This document shows positions 32,989 to 40,972 of a stretch of DNA of 64,000 bases, piece after piece; positions within the stretch are counted from its first letter, which is position 1, and the number at the start of each line of letters is the position of its first letter. Made by a program: the position numbers and the translations under genes. The stretch comes from Flavobacterium sp. (GTDB taxonomy: Bacteria; Bacteroidota; Bacteroidia; Flavobacteriales; Flavobacteriaceae): positions 33,424 through 97,423 of the forward strand of contig JAEUTY010000020.1 in the NCBI GenBank assembly GCA_016787805.1, read 5' to 3'. The notes under the pieces were generated by a model. It made no database searches. It was not told the origin of the DNA and saw only the letters and a list, made by a program, of their open reading frames with translations.

Positions 32989-35067
32989 TCAACTATTTTC
33001 CATTTGTATATCAAATGCCTGTTGGATTAAATCCATAACATTATCTAATTCACTCATTTTACTAATACCAACTTCTATATCACCATTGCCCCATCTACCT
33101 TTATCCGAAACATCAATACATAAGCCTAATGGGTCGTCAATTTGATTAAATTCTATGTTCAAGGATAGTCTTAATCTTGCTTTTTGAGGAACAATGTCTA
33201 CAAAATTTGTATTAGATTTAAAAGCTATGTATAGCTTTTTATACTCCTCTTTTACGGAAGCATCAATATTTAATATTCGTTTCTTTAAAGCATAATAAAG
33301 CTCTAACATATCACCTTTCAAATACTCATACTGCTCAATTGTATATGTGGTGGTTTCCTTTTCTTCACTACGCTTATATTTATCCAAAATTTCTTGAGGC
33401 AAATTTGGAGCTCCCCAAATTTTAGAAGCTTTTAGTGCTAATTCAATTGCTCTTTCCTGTATCTTTTCTTCATTCCAAACATCTACTTTTTGCATAAATG
33501 AATTTAAACGAAGTGGTGAATGGTCAAAGCCACCTTCAATTGATTTTTTAATATCAAACGGGTTATCACTTAATTCAGGATTGTAGCCGGTAAGAGTTAA
33601 GTTACCTAATGTATGCAAATACTTCTTCTGTACTTCCTGCCAATTATCGCCCAACATTACTTGCCATTTTGCATTTAATTTGGGGTTTTGAGGCATAATG
33701 TGTTCTATTGTATAGTCATCTGTATTTACTATTTCCTTTCTGTTGAAGTTTTCCAAATTATGCAACAAGTAATTACGAGAACGGAAATTATATACATCTT
33801 TTAAAACAATTTCCTTTTCAAATTCTACATCATTTGGAAAACGTTTATAGTTTTCCATTAACTGAAACGCTGCTTGTAAGCTCTCTAAATATGTATGTGG
33901 CTTGATGGATTTATAAAGTGTTGCAAATGTTTTATTTAAACTGTTTGTAGGTATGCCACAAATAGCTCTACGGAAAACATAATTTTCAACTAACTTAATT
34001 ATTTCTTTAAAATCATTTACACTCAATAAGCCTAAAGCATAATCATTGTAAACTGGTAATAGAAACGGATAAGAAACATCAACCTTTAATTTCAAAATGT
34101 TAGTAAAGAGTTTTTTTAGGTCTTCGTTTTTCTCTTTTCTTAAAACCATATTCACATAAAATCCTGAGTATTTAAATATGTCTTGAACTACCTCTGTAAT
34201 TGTGGACGGAGCTTTACTACTTTGTACGAATGCTTTAAATTCTTCATATACTTTGTCTATACGTGGAATTGAACCTGTCTTTACCGAGAGATAGTCTCTC
34301 ATAAACCAATCAAATTTGGTTGCGTATTCATTACCGTAACTCTGTTCCATTGGAAACCAATACTTTTCATACAATTCTGTTTGGAGCTTAATGTCTTGCC
34401 CCATTAATATGTAGTTCCTAATCAAATCTGCTTGTGATAAATCTAACCCTGTTGAGTTCATACTTTCAAAAATCAACTGTGGATTGTCTTTGTCTTTTTC
34501 CAATGCCACATCTACAATAAACAACCTAAGAATACCATTGTAAATGTCATTTACATTTTCTTTGGAAATTTTACCCTTAAAGAACTTATAGTTCTCAACC
34601 AATCTTAATGAAAACTCACCCGATGGTTCTATACCTTTAATTAAATTGATTAAAGTGTCTTTATCCCTTCTGGTGAGTAGTAATTTATATCTTAACTCGT
34701 TTTCTTCTTCCGAATTTAACAAGTAGTAATTTTGAAGCTTTGTGAAATTTGTATCAATACTAACTTCGTTTTCTTTTATAAATTCTGCCAAAGCAATAAT
34801 TAACAATGAAACTGTGGTTAACCTTTGCTGACCGTCAATTACTAATAATTTGGGGACATCTGATACAGTGTGTATGCTCTCTTGAAAATATACTACAGAA
34901 CCAATAAAATGACCTTGTAAGTTTTCATCGGTGCTTACTTTAAGTATATCATTAAATAATTTATTGCATTGAGGAATTAGCCAACTATATGTCCTTTGGT
35001 AAATTGGAATTACAAATTGTTTTGGCCCCTTTATTACTGTTAATAGATTTGCTGATGTTGCTTTCAT
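32989..35067 (-). CDS. Single-chain GmrSD-type DUF262/DUF1524 nuclease
   Basis: The 692-aa protein has an N-terminal DUF262 domain with IPIYQRTYSW (20-29) and VIDGQQRLTT (76-85), the ParB-like NTPase motif of GmrS, then FESMNSTGLDLSQADLIRN. The DUF1524 domain carries the HNH-type EHIMPQN (His455) and TLGNLTLTGYN. A C-terminal segment with RLRLSLNIEFNQIDD looks like DUF5655. GmrSD enzymes cut DNA with modified bases such as glucosylated hydroxymethylcytosine, so this is a type IV restriction candidate. It lies 25 nt after the Argonaute gene. Intact motifs suggest it is active. Confidence 0.85.
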   Translation of the reverse strand: MKATSANLLTVIKGPKQFVIPIYQRTYSWLIPQCNKLFNDILKVSTDENLQGHFIGSVVYFQESIHTVSDVPKLLVIDGQQRLTTVSLLIIALAEFIKENEVSIDTNFTKLQNYYLLNSEEENELRYKLLLTRRDKDTLINLIKGIEPSGEFSLRLVENYKFFKGKISKENVNDIYNGILRLFIVDVALEKDKDNPQLIFESMNSTGLDLSQADLIRNYILMGQDIKLQTELYEKYWFPMEQSYGNEYATKFDWFMRDYLSVKTGSIPRIDKVYEEFKAFVQSSKAPSTITEVVQDIFKYSGFYVNMVLRKEKNEDLKKLFTNILKLKVDVSYPFLLPVYNDYALGLLSVNDFKEIIKLVENYVFRRAICGIPTNSLNKTFATLYKSIKPHTYLESLQAAFQLMENYKRFPNDVEFEKEIVLKDVYNFRSRNYLLHNLENFNRKEIVNTDDYTIEHIMPQNPKLNAKWQVMLGDNWQEVQKKYLHTLGNLTLTGYNPELSDNPFDIKKSIEGGFDHSPLRLNSFMQKVDVWNEEKIQERAIELALKASKIWGAPNLPQEILDKYKRSEEKETTTYTIEQYEYLKGDMLELYYALKKRILNIDASVKEEYKKLYIAFKSNTNFVDIVPQKARLRLSLNIEFNQIDDPLGLCIDVSDKGRWGNGDIEVGISKMSELDNVMDLIQQAFDIQMENS

Positions 35068-35092
35068 TTTATTACAATTCTTTTATTTTTAT

Positions 35093-37294
35093 TTACAAAA
35101 ACCACAAATTATTTCTTGCGAACTCATTGGGACGTTCCATATTAAAGTGTGGCCATATTTTGGCTACCATTTCTGGGTATTTAATTGTTACAGGCAGGCT
35201 TTGCTGGTCGTTGCTTTTCCAATACATACGACTAAATTGATATACCTGGTCAATAAATAATTCTATTTTTTCGATGCTGTCAATTTCCTGTTCATCGGTG
35301 CTGCTTATGGCAACCTTTATTGGAAAATGAAACTCTTTCTTTTTAGGATTTGAGGTTTCATCGTACCGGGTATTATTGAATAATAGATATTCGGAGTAAC
35401 CAACTTTTATAAATGTGCCGCTTGCTGGCATTAAATTACTATAACTTGTATCAAAGGCTATCAGGTCTTTGCTTTCTGTTTTATTAATAGTAACAATAAC
35501 AATAGGAATGTTTAAACCCAATTTGTACAATATATTGCGTATAGGTTTCAGTTCCTTTTCGCCAATATCTTTATAAAAATGAATTACTAATCTTGATGCA
35601 GTTTCATTAGCAATTATAAATTTCAGTACTGCTTCACGAATAGAACCTGCCAAACTAATTGTATCATTAGAATTAAAACAATCAAATCCTTTAAATACGC
35701 CTTCGTTATCAAAACAAAAGGCAGAACCAATAAATCGCTTACCTATTTTAGTGGAATAAAAAGCCCCTACGCCAACAATTAATTCTTTGTTGCTTGTTCG
35801 GTTTAATCGCCACGGTATGCCACCTAACTTGGCTAAAATTGCTATTTGTATATGAGGCAAGAAGGTATTAAAATCTTGATTGAATATATTTTTCCGTACA
35901 CCATTTGTTTTAAACAAGCCTAATTTTAATTGTGCCTCTGAAAAGTTTTGAGGGTTATTATTCCTCCAAATTTCTAATTGTTTTTCTGCTTCTACTGCAT
36001 TAAATATGTTAGGGCTTTTTATTACTTGTGAAGAAATGCCTTCAATCAGTAATAATTCCTTGATTTTGTAATAAATATTAACTCGTTCTTGGTTGGGCTC
36101 ATCTTTTGGAACCGGGTTTACATAAATAGCAAAGTAGGTAGTATTAGGCAACCTTTCTTTATTACGGATAAATTGTTTTATTTCCTGTACAGCAGTATCA
36201 ATATTATCAAATGCAAAACTCTCATTCTGTAAAATACTAAAAGGATGCTTAATATATTGCTGCATACTTGGAAACTTCCATTCACCATTAAAGCCATCTT
36301 TTAAGTAGGTATAAATGGCTTGCATCGCAGTTTCCTTTTCAGGTTTGTGATACAAGAAAAAGAACCTGATATTATTATTGGATGGGATGGGTTTGTAAGG
36401 ACCCTTGTACTTAAAATCTCCTTTAGGGTCATAGCCTATATTATTGGGGGCTTTGCCACCAAATACCAACTCTTTAGATGTTTTACTTAATACAGCATAT
36501 TGGTCGGTAGAAATTTTAAGAAAGCCATCAGTTGCTAATGGAAAAACTTTTTTAAAATCTGTTGTTATGATTAGCTTTCTTAGGAAGTCTTCTAAAATTG
36601 GTTTGTATTCGGTGTATCTATTTCGTGATGGGTTAGTGGTATCGTGTGCTATACCCAAATGTGGTTTGAGGGTATTGCTTAGTACAGGGTAACTAATATT
36701 TGCTTTAGCTTGTATTTCGGGAGTACGAAAACGATATTTGTATAATACGCCTTCACATACAATCCAATTGTAAAGATTGGTATCTAAATCTGTTATATCT
36801 AATACCGACTGTTTGAGTACTTTGGTAGTACCGTCATAAGAAATTACCAATTCTGGCAAGTTGCTTACCCTTGCATTTTGCACCTTAATAGTAAACTGAT
36901 TATATAAATTATACTCTTGTGTGCTTTTCTTTTTGTCGTGCAGCCATACCTCGGTTTCAGAAGTAAAATTTTTATGTATAATATCAACTTTACCGATAAA
37001 ATATTGTCTTATAAGGTAACGGTAATAATGGTTGGCAAATCGTGGTGTTTCGGCAAAGTTTATTTCAATGTTTATGGCATCTTCCGTTGGTGCTTGAAAG
37101 TCTGTATATAATTTTTCTAAACTTTCAAGTTCTTCTTCACTAAATATTTCATTCAATAGTTCTCCCAAATCATCTTTAAAAATGGGATAAAAGCCCTCTT
37201 GCTTTGCCAAAGCCGGATTGTTATAAAATGCAAAACTGGCACTCGGTACTGGGTGATTGAATGGAACAATATTTAGTTGTAAGGATTGATGCAC
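35093..37294 (-). CDS. Long prokaryotic Argonaute with altered PIWI active site
   Basis: The 733-aa protein has an N-terminal and linker half without a familiar motif, a MID domain (about 385-495) with YYKIKELLLIEGISSQ and the hallmark AKLGGIPW (488-495), and a PIWI domain (about 500-733) ending RMYWKS...TIKYPEMVAKIW and NNLWFL. In PIWI the first catalytic Asp is expected in an IIGIDV-like strand; here it reads LIVGVGAF with Gly510 instead. FYKD (Asp576) fits the later Asp. Predicted to bind a guide and target but not to slice. It starts 6 nt after the HNH gene, deep inside the operon, so a neighbouring nuclease or helicase may act as effector. Confidence 0.85.
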   Translation of the reverse strand: MHQSLQLNIVPFNHPVPSASFAFYNNPALAKQEGFYPIFKDDLGELLNEIFSEEELESLEKLYTDFQAPTEDAINIEINFAETPRFANHYYRYLIRQYFIGKVDIIHKNFTSETEVWLHDKKKSTQEYNLYNQFTIKVQNARVSNLPELVISYDGTTKVLKQSVLDITDLDTNLYNWIVCEGVLYKYRFRTPEIQAKANISYPVLSNTLKPHLGIAHDTTNPSRNRYTEYKPILEDFLRKLIITTDFKKVFPLATDGFLKISTDQYAVLSKTSKELVFGGKAPNNIGYDPKGDFKYKGPYKPIPSNNNIRFFFLYHKPEKETAMQAIYTYLKDGFNGEWKFPSMQQYIKHPFSILQNESFAFDNIDTAVQEIKQFIRNKERLPNTTYFAIYVNPVPKDEPNQERVNIYYKIKELLLIEGISSQVIKSPNIFNAVEAEKQLEIWRNNNPQNFSEAQLKLGLFKTNGVRKNIFNQDFNTFLPHIQIAILAKLGGIPWRLNRTSNKELIVGVGAFYSTKIGKRFIGSAFCFDNEGVFKGFDCFNSNDTISLAGSIREAVLKFIIANETASRLVIHFYKDIGEKELKPIRNILYKLGLNIPIVIVTINKTESKDLIAFDTSYSNLMPASGTFIKVGYSEYLLFNNTRYDETSNPKKKEFHFPIKVAISSTDEQEIDSIEKIELFIDQVYQFSRMYWKSNDQQSLPVTIKYPEMVAKIWPHFNMERPNEFARNNLWFL

Positions 37295-37300
37295 TTTTAA

Positions 37301-38005
37301 TTAATTTAGATTATTTACAATAAAATAGACTATTAAGGTGCAATACTCTTTTAGCCTATTTTCTCTATTTGGAGTTGTATATTTTTGAATAAGAACTTGC
37401 TTATTGATTGCATTTTTGTTTGGCAAACTTTTAATGAATTGATTTAATACCACATTACGCCTGTGAATTAGCATATCATCGTTTAGATTTAGTTCATCAT
37501 CTACATCTGATTGAATTGCTGCTATATCAGTTTTTAATACTCCACCTTCATATCTGAATACATTTGAGAATCTATACGCTGGGTCTTGAGGTTTTATTGT
37601 TAAGGTGCTACCATCAGTCCTTGAGCTATCACAATGTGTAAATTTTGGATTAGCGTTTTCACCAGGACAGACTATAAGCATATTCTCGTGTGCCACATCT
37701 CTGCCATTAGGGGTGTCATAATGTGCATATATTTTACATAAAGATTGAGGATACCAATGTTCAATTTTCAAAAGATGAAGCTTATTAGCAAGTTTATCAG
37801 TAGGCTCTAAATACTCATCGAGATTCCTGTTGCAATACGCACATAAATAATGCTGTTCAATTAGCAAGGCTAACTTATAGTCATTCTTCTGAGGATTTAC
37901 CAATAAATCATAATTACAGGGGCTACCTGCACCAAGTAACTGTGTATTTGCCTTAAAATCTTGTAATGGCTGTGGCTCACCTTGTACCTTAGTAATATTT
38001 ATCAT
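37301..38005 (-). CDS. HNH nuclease, Septu PtuB-like (TIGR02646 type)
   Basis: The 234-aa protein has paired zinc cysteines CAYC (55-58), the HNH core IEHWYPQ (His83) with HENMLIVC (Asn108, Cys113) and FTHCDSS (Cys125). This is the PtuB/TIGR02646 layout, also found in retron Ec78. The ATPase gene ends 6 nt upstream, the PtuA-PtuB order of Septu systems. In Septu the ATPase holds the HNH nuclease until phage infection. The pair is inserted between an S subunit and an Argonaute, which is unusual. Assignment rests on motifs, order and length. Confidence 0.78.
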   Translation of the reverse strand: MINITKVQGEPQPLQDFKANTQLLGAGSPCNYDLLVNPQKNDYKLALLIEQHYLCAYCNRNLDEYLEPTDKLANKLHLLKIEHWYPQSLCKIYAHYDTPNGRDVAHENMLIVCPGENANPKFTHCDSSRTDGSTLTIKPQDPAYRFSNVFRYEGGVLKTDIAAIQSDVDDELNLNDDMLIHRRNVVLNQFIKSLPNKNAINKQVLIQKYTTPNRENRLKEYCTLIVYFIVNNLN

Positions 38006-38011
38006 AAGCCA

Positions 38012-39613
38012 TTAATCTTTTAGAAAGTCAAGTTTAGTTTGTAGGCGTATGATTTCTATATCAGTACCAGAGAGTTTACTTTTTAAGCTTTTAAAGGCTT
38101 TTTCACCTTCATCAATTTTGCCAGTATCTAATAGAGTATCTACATTCTGTATTTCTTTAGTAGCCCATTTAGGTCTAAACTCACTTCCCATAATTTCGTG
38201 AACAGTATCATTGACATCTCTACCGTACCAAGACAAACTATGATGATGTAGCTTACCTACTTTCATAATAAATAATTCACCTTGTGCTGAATCTAAATTA
38301 TTAAGAAAAGAAGGGTTATGCGTAGTGACGCAATAATGGTTTTGATACATTTCATTAGTATCATTGTTTGCTTCAATGTTAATTATCAAATCATCTTGAA
38401 GTGAAGGATGTAAATAGTTGTCAGGTTCATCAAACAAAAACAAAGCATTATTAGTACCTACTATTTCGTTTAATGCTGTAATGATAATAACTTGTTTTTC
38501 TCCTTCACTTAATTGCTCACCATTTATTTCAGTATTATCCTTTATTACATTAACGTTAAGTTCTTTTAGTAGCCCATTGTATTTAAGCATCAGCAACAAT
38601 TCAAATACCATTTTTGGGTTTTGAATAACATCTTCTGAAAGGTATTGCCACTTACCAATACTGAAATTAAATGTGTACTCTTCTTTTAATTCATCATAAA
38701 CATTATCAGGGGTTAGACAGGTTTCTTGTAGCTGTTTTAAAAATGCTCCAAGCCGACCCGATGCTCCAAAGAAATTTGCTGCTCTACGTTTGTTTAGGTC
38801 AGAAATCATATTTCTCTTTATTTCTAACAAATCGGCATCCGCATCATTATCTTCAATTAATATAATGTCATTATCAATTTCTTTTAAACGGTCTTTGAGT
38901 TCAACCTTATCAAATTCTGCTTTATTGATAACCAACGTTATTAGCGTTGTGCTATTTGAAATTTTAAGGCTTCCAAATAATTTTTTGCTTATTCTATCAT
39001 TAAAAGAAAATGCCCATAAACCTGCAAACAGCAAATTAAAATCTGATGGGTTAAATAGAAACATTGGCATCTGTGTATTTTCTACATAGCCTTGTTTTGT
39101 AGCAGAAGGATTAAGTTTAAGTTGTTTCAATAAATAATCCTCTGTGGATTGATAAATAGATTGAAAATGATTTGAGATACCAGAATAATAAATAATTAGT
39201 CTTTTTGGCAATAGTGATTCGTCACTATACTTCTTTGATATTTCTGAGTAAAAGTCTTTCTCTTTTTCCTTATCTACATTAATGGTAATTTCAACTTTGC
39301 CTTGTTCATTTACCAAAAGTTTTACTGGAATGTAGTCAATATTAAATTTTGAGTGCATTGCTTCCTTTTCTGTCTCGGTTTCATATCGTAAAAAATATTC
39401 AACATAAGACTGCTTGATGTAATCGGGAGCTACTGACTTCTTTTTTAAAATTGTTTGCTCGTATGCTACTGAAAATAGTAATGCCAATGATTCTAATATG
39501 GAGCTTTTACCAGAACCATTGATGCCTATAAAAACAGAAATCTGCTTCGTAAATTTTATGTCAAAATCTTGAAGCAATTTATAGTCGTGTATATATAACT
39601 TTTGTAGTATCAT
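38012..39613 (-). CDS. AAA/ABC-type ATPase, Septu PtuA-like
   Basis: The 533-aa protein has an N-terminal Walker A IGINGSGKSS (29-38), a long middle insert, and a C-terminal half with signature LSEGEKQ, Walker B LFLFDEPDNYLHP and H-loop TTHNPSFL, as in RecF/SMC-like ATPases. The tail RDVNDTVHEIMGSEFRP followed by a helical segment is typical of PtuA and retron-linked ATPases. It abuts the S subunit gene with no gap and precedes the HNH nuclease by 6 nt. No reverse transcriptase is present, so a Septu pair rather than a retron is favoured. Confidence 0.78.
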   Translation of the reverse strand: MILQKLYIHDYKLLQDFDIKFTKQISVFIGINGSGKSSILESLALLFSVAYEQTILKKKSVAPDYIKQSYVEYFLRYETETEKEAMHSKFNIDYIPVKLLVNEQGKVEITINVDKEKEKDFYSEISKKYSDESLLPKRLIIYYSGISNHFQSIYQSTEDYLLKQLKLNPSATKQGYVENTQMPMFLFNPSDFNLLFAGLWAFSFNDRISKKLFGSLKISNSTTLITLVINKAEFDKVELKDRLKEIDNDIILIEDNDADADLLEIKRNMISDLNKRRAANFFGASGRLGAFLKQLQETCLTPDNVYDELKEEYTFNFSIGKWQYLSEDVIQNPKMVFELLLMLKYNGLLKELNVNVIKDNTEINGEQLSEGEKQVIIITALNEIVGTNNALFLFDEPDNYLHPSLQDDLIINIEANNDTNEMYQNHYCVTTHNPSFLNNLDSAQGELFIMKVGKLHHHSLSWYGRDVNDTVHEIMGSEFRPKWATKEIQNVDTLLDTGKIDEGEKAFKSLKSKLSGTDIEIIRLQTKLDFLKD

Positions 39614-40966
39614 CTAATTAAATATTTCTTGTTCAAATTGAGAAATTGCAAGCTCATTGTTATTTTGAATTTGTGCTTTAAGATTAATTATTTCGGACTT
39701 CATTTTACCTGATAGATTAATTAAATCCATCTGTAAATCTTTTGACGGAATTGGGATTTTAAAATCATACAATAGTTCAGAGTTCAAATTATTGATATTA
39801 GAACCGAATATTTTTGAACTCAAATAATCATTAAAAAGTGATGTATTTAAAATTAGGTTTAAATAATCAGGCATCAGCACTTCACTATTGATACGAATAA
39901 CACCCATAAAGCCACCGAAATAATAATCCATATCCTCATCAATAAAAACAACCTTTCCAATGTGTTTTTTACTGCCACTTGCTAAGCAAATAAAAACATC
40001 ATTTTTTCTTAATTTTTTTTCATCCGAAAACTGTTCAGTTTTTGAAATATATTTAATTTCATCAAAATTTAGTGTATTGTCTAGGTTAATATTGTTTGCC
40101 CTTAAAACTTTATAACCACCCGAAGGCAGCTCACTACTTTTCTTATAAGTAACACCCCTAATCAGAGTACAATAGGTTCTTAATGGTTGAAGATGATATT
40201 TGTCTGACTTATAAATTTCTTTATTTAGTAATAGTTTATTTACGCCCCAAGAAGTAAGAGTAGAAAATTTTGAAAACTGCAAAATTTTATTACTACTATC
40301 ATTAAAGGATTTTGAAATACTTAGAGTTGATAAGATAGTCTCTTCAATCTGCTTTGATTTTTCTTCAATAAGAGCATTTAAAATATTTACTTGATTAACT
40401 TTTTCTAGGTATTTGTCAATAATTTCATTTTGCTTTTTGATGGATGGAAGAGGGATTTTAACATCCAAAAATTTCTTTTCATCCATACGTTGCCTACCTG
40501 TTGTACCCGAACTGGCACTTTGTGCAAAACGCTGAAATTGCTTAGTTGTGGTAAGCAATACAAGAAATTGAGGTAATATTTTAGTTTCGTCTATGTCATA
40601 AGCAAAAAAGTCTGCTGTTATAATTGCTCCATCTACTTCTTCAGTAGCTATTCCAAAAGCTCCATTTCTGGCATCTATTTTTGACATTAAAAATTGCCCT
40701 TGCTTAATGATAAATTGTTTCTTAGTGCCAATTTTTTTACCAATTTCAGTATCTCTTAGTTTTACACCTTTATTATACAAGCGAATAGTTACCCTTTTGT
40801 AAATAGTGTTATCATCAACACTAATTTGTGTTTTGTTACGTAATAAAAAATTACCAATCCGTTCTAACTTAAAATCTTCGTTATAGTTAAATTGATTGGC
40901 AAGCAAGTGGGCAACACTCCAATTGCTAAGGTTTTTATATCGTAATTTTTGAAAACTTACAGTCAT
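39614..40966 (-). CDS. hsdS: Type I restriction-modification specificity subunit
   Basis: The 450-aa protein has two target-recognition halves. The first ends with IKIPLPSIKKQNEIIDKYLEK-type helix (PLPSIKKQNEI), followed by the central coiled coil KSKQIEETILS. The second ends IPIPSKDLQMDLINLSGK and the C-terminal coiled coil. These paired repeats are the HsdS plan. It determines the DNA site recognised by the adjacent methylase, whose stop is 6 nt upstream. The recognition sequence cannot be read from the protein. Confidence 0.9.
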   Translation of the reverse strand: MTVSFQKLRYKNLSNWSVAHLLANQFNYNEDFKLERIGNFLLRNKTQISVDDNTIYKRVTIRLYNKGVKLRDTEIGKKIGTKKQFIIKQGQFLMSKIDARNGAFGIATEEVDGAIITADFFAYDIDETKILPQFLVLLTTTKQFQRFAQSASSGTTGRQRMDEKKFLDVKIPLPSIKKQNEIIDKYLEKVNQVNILNALIEEKSKQIEETILSTLSISKSFNDSSNKILQFSKFSTLTSWGVNKLLLNKEIYKSDKYHLQPLRTYCTLIRGVTYKKSSELPSGGYKVLRANNINLDNTLNFDEIKYISKTEQFSDEKKLRKNDVFICLASGSKKHIGKVVFIDEDMDYYFGGFMGVIRINSEVLMPDYLNLILNTSLFNDYLSSKIFGSNINNLNSELLYDFKIPIPSKDLQMDLINLSGKMKSEIINLKAQIQNNNELAISQFEQEIFN

Positions 40967-40972
40967 AATTAT

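Noticed and set aside
31555-37294. Reading the Argonaute plus helicase as a DdmDE plasmid-elimination pair
   Set aside because: DdmD carries a nuclease domain and is larger; the helicase here has none and is not adjacent to the Argonaute. A functional analogy remains possible.
37301-39613. Retron with PtuA/PtuB-like effectors
   Set aside because: No reverse transcriptase gene or retron RNA is visible in the operon or window.
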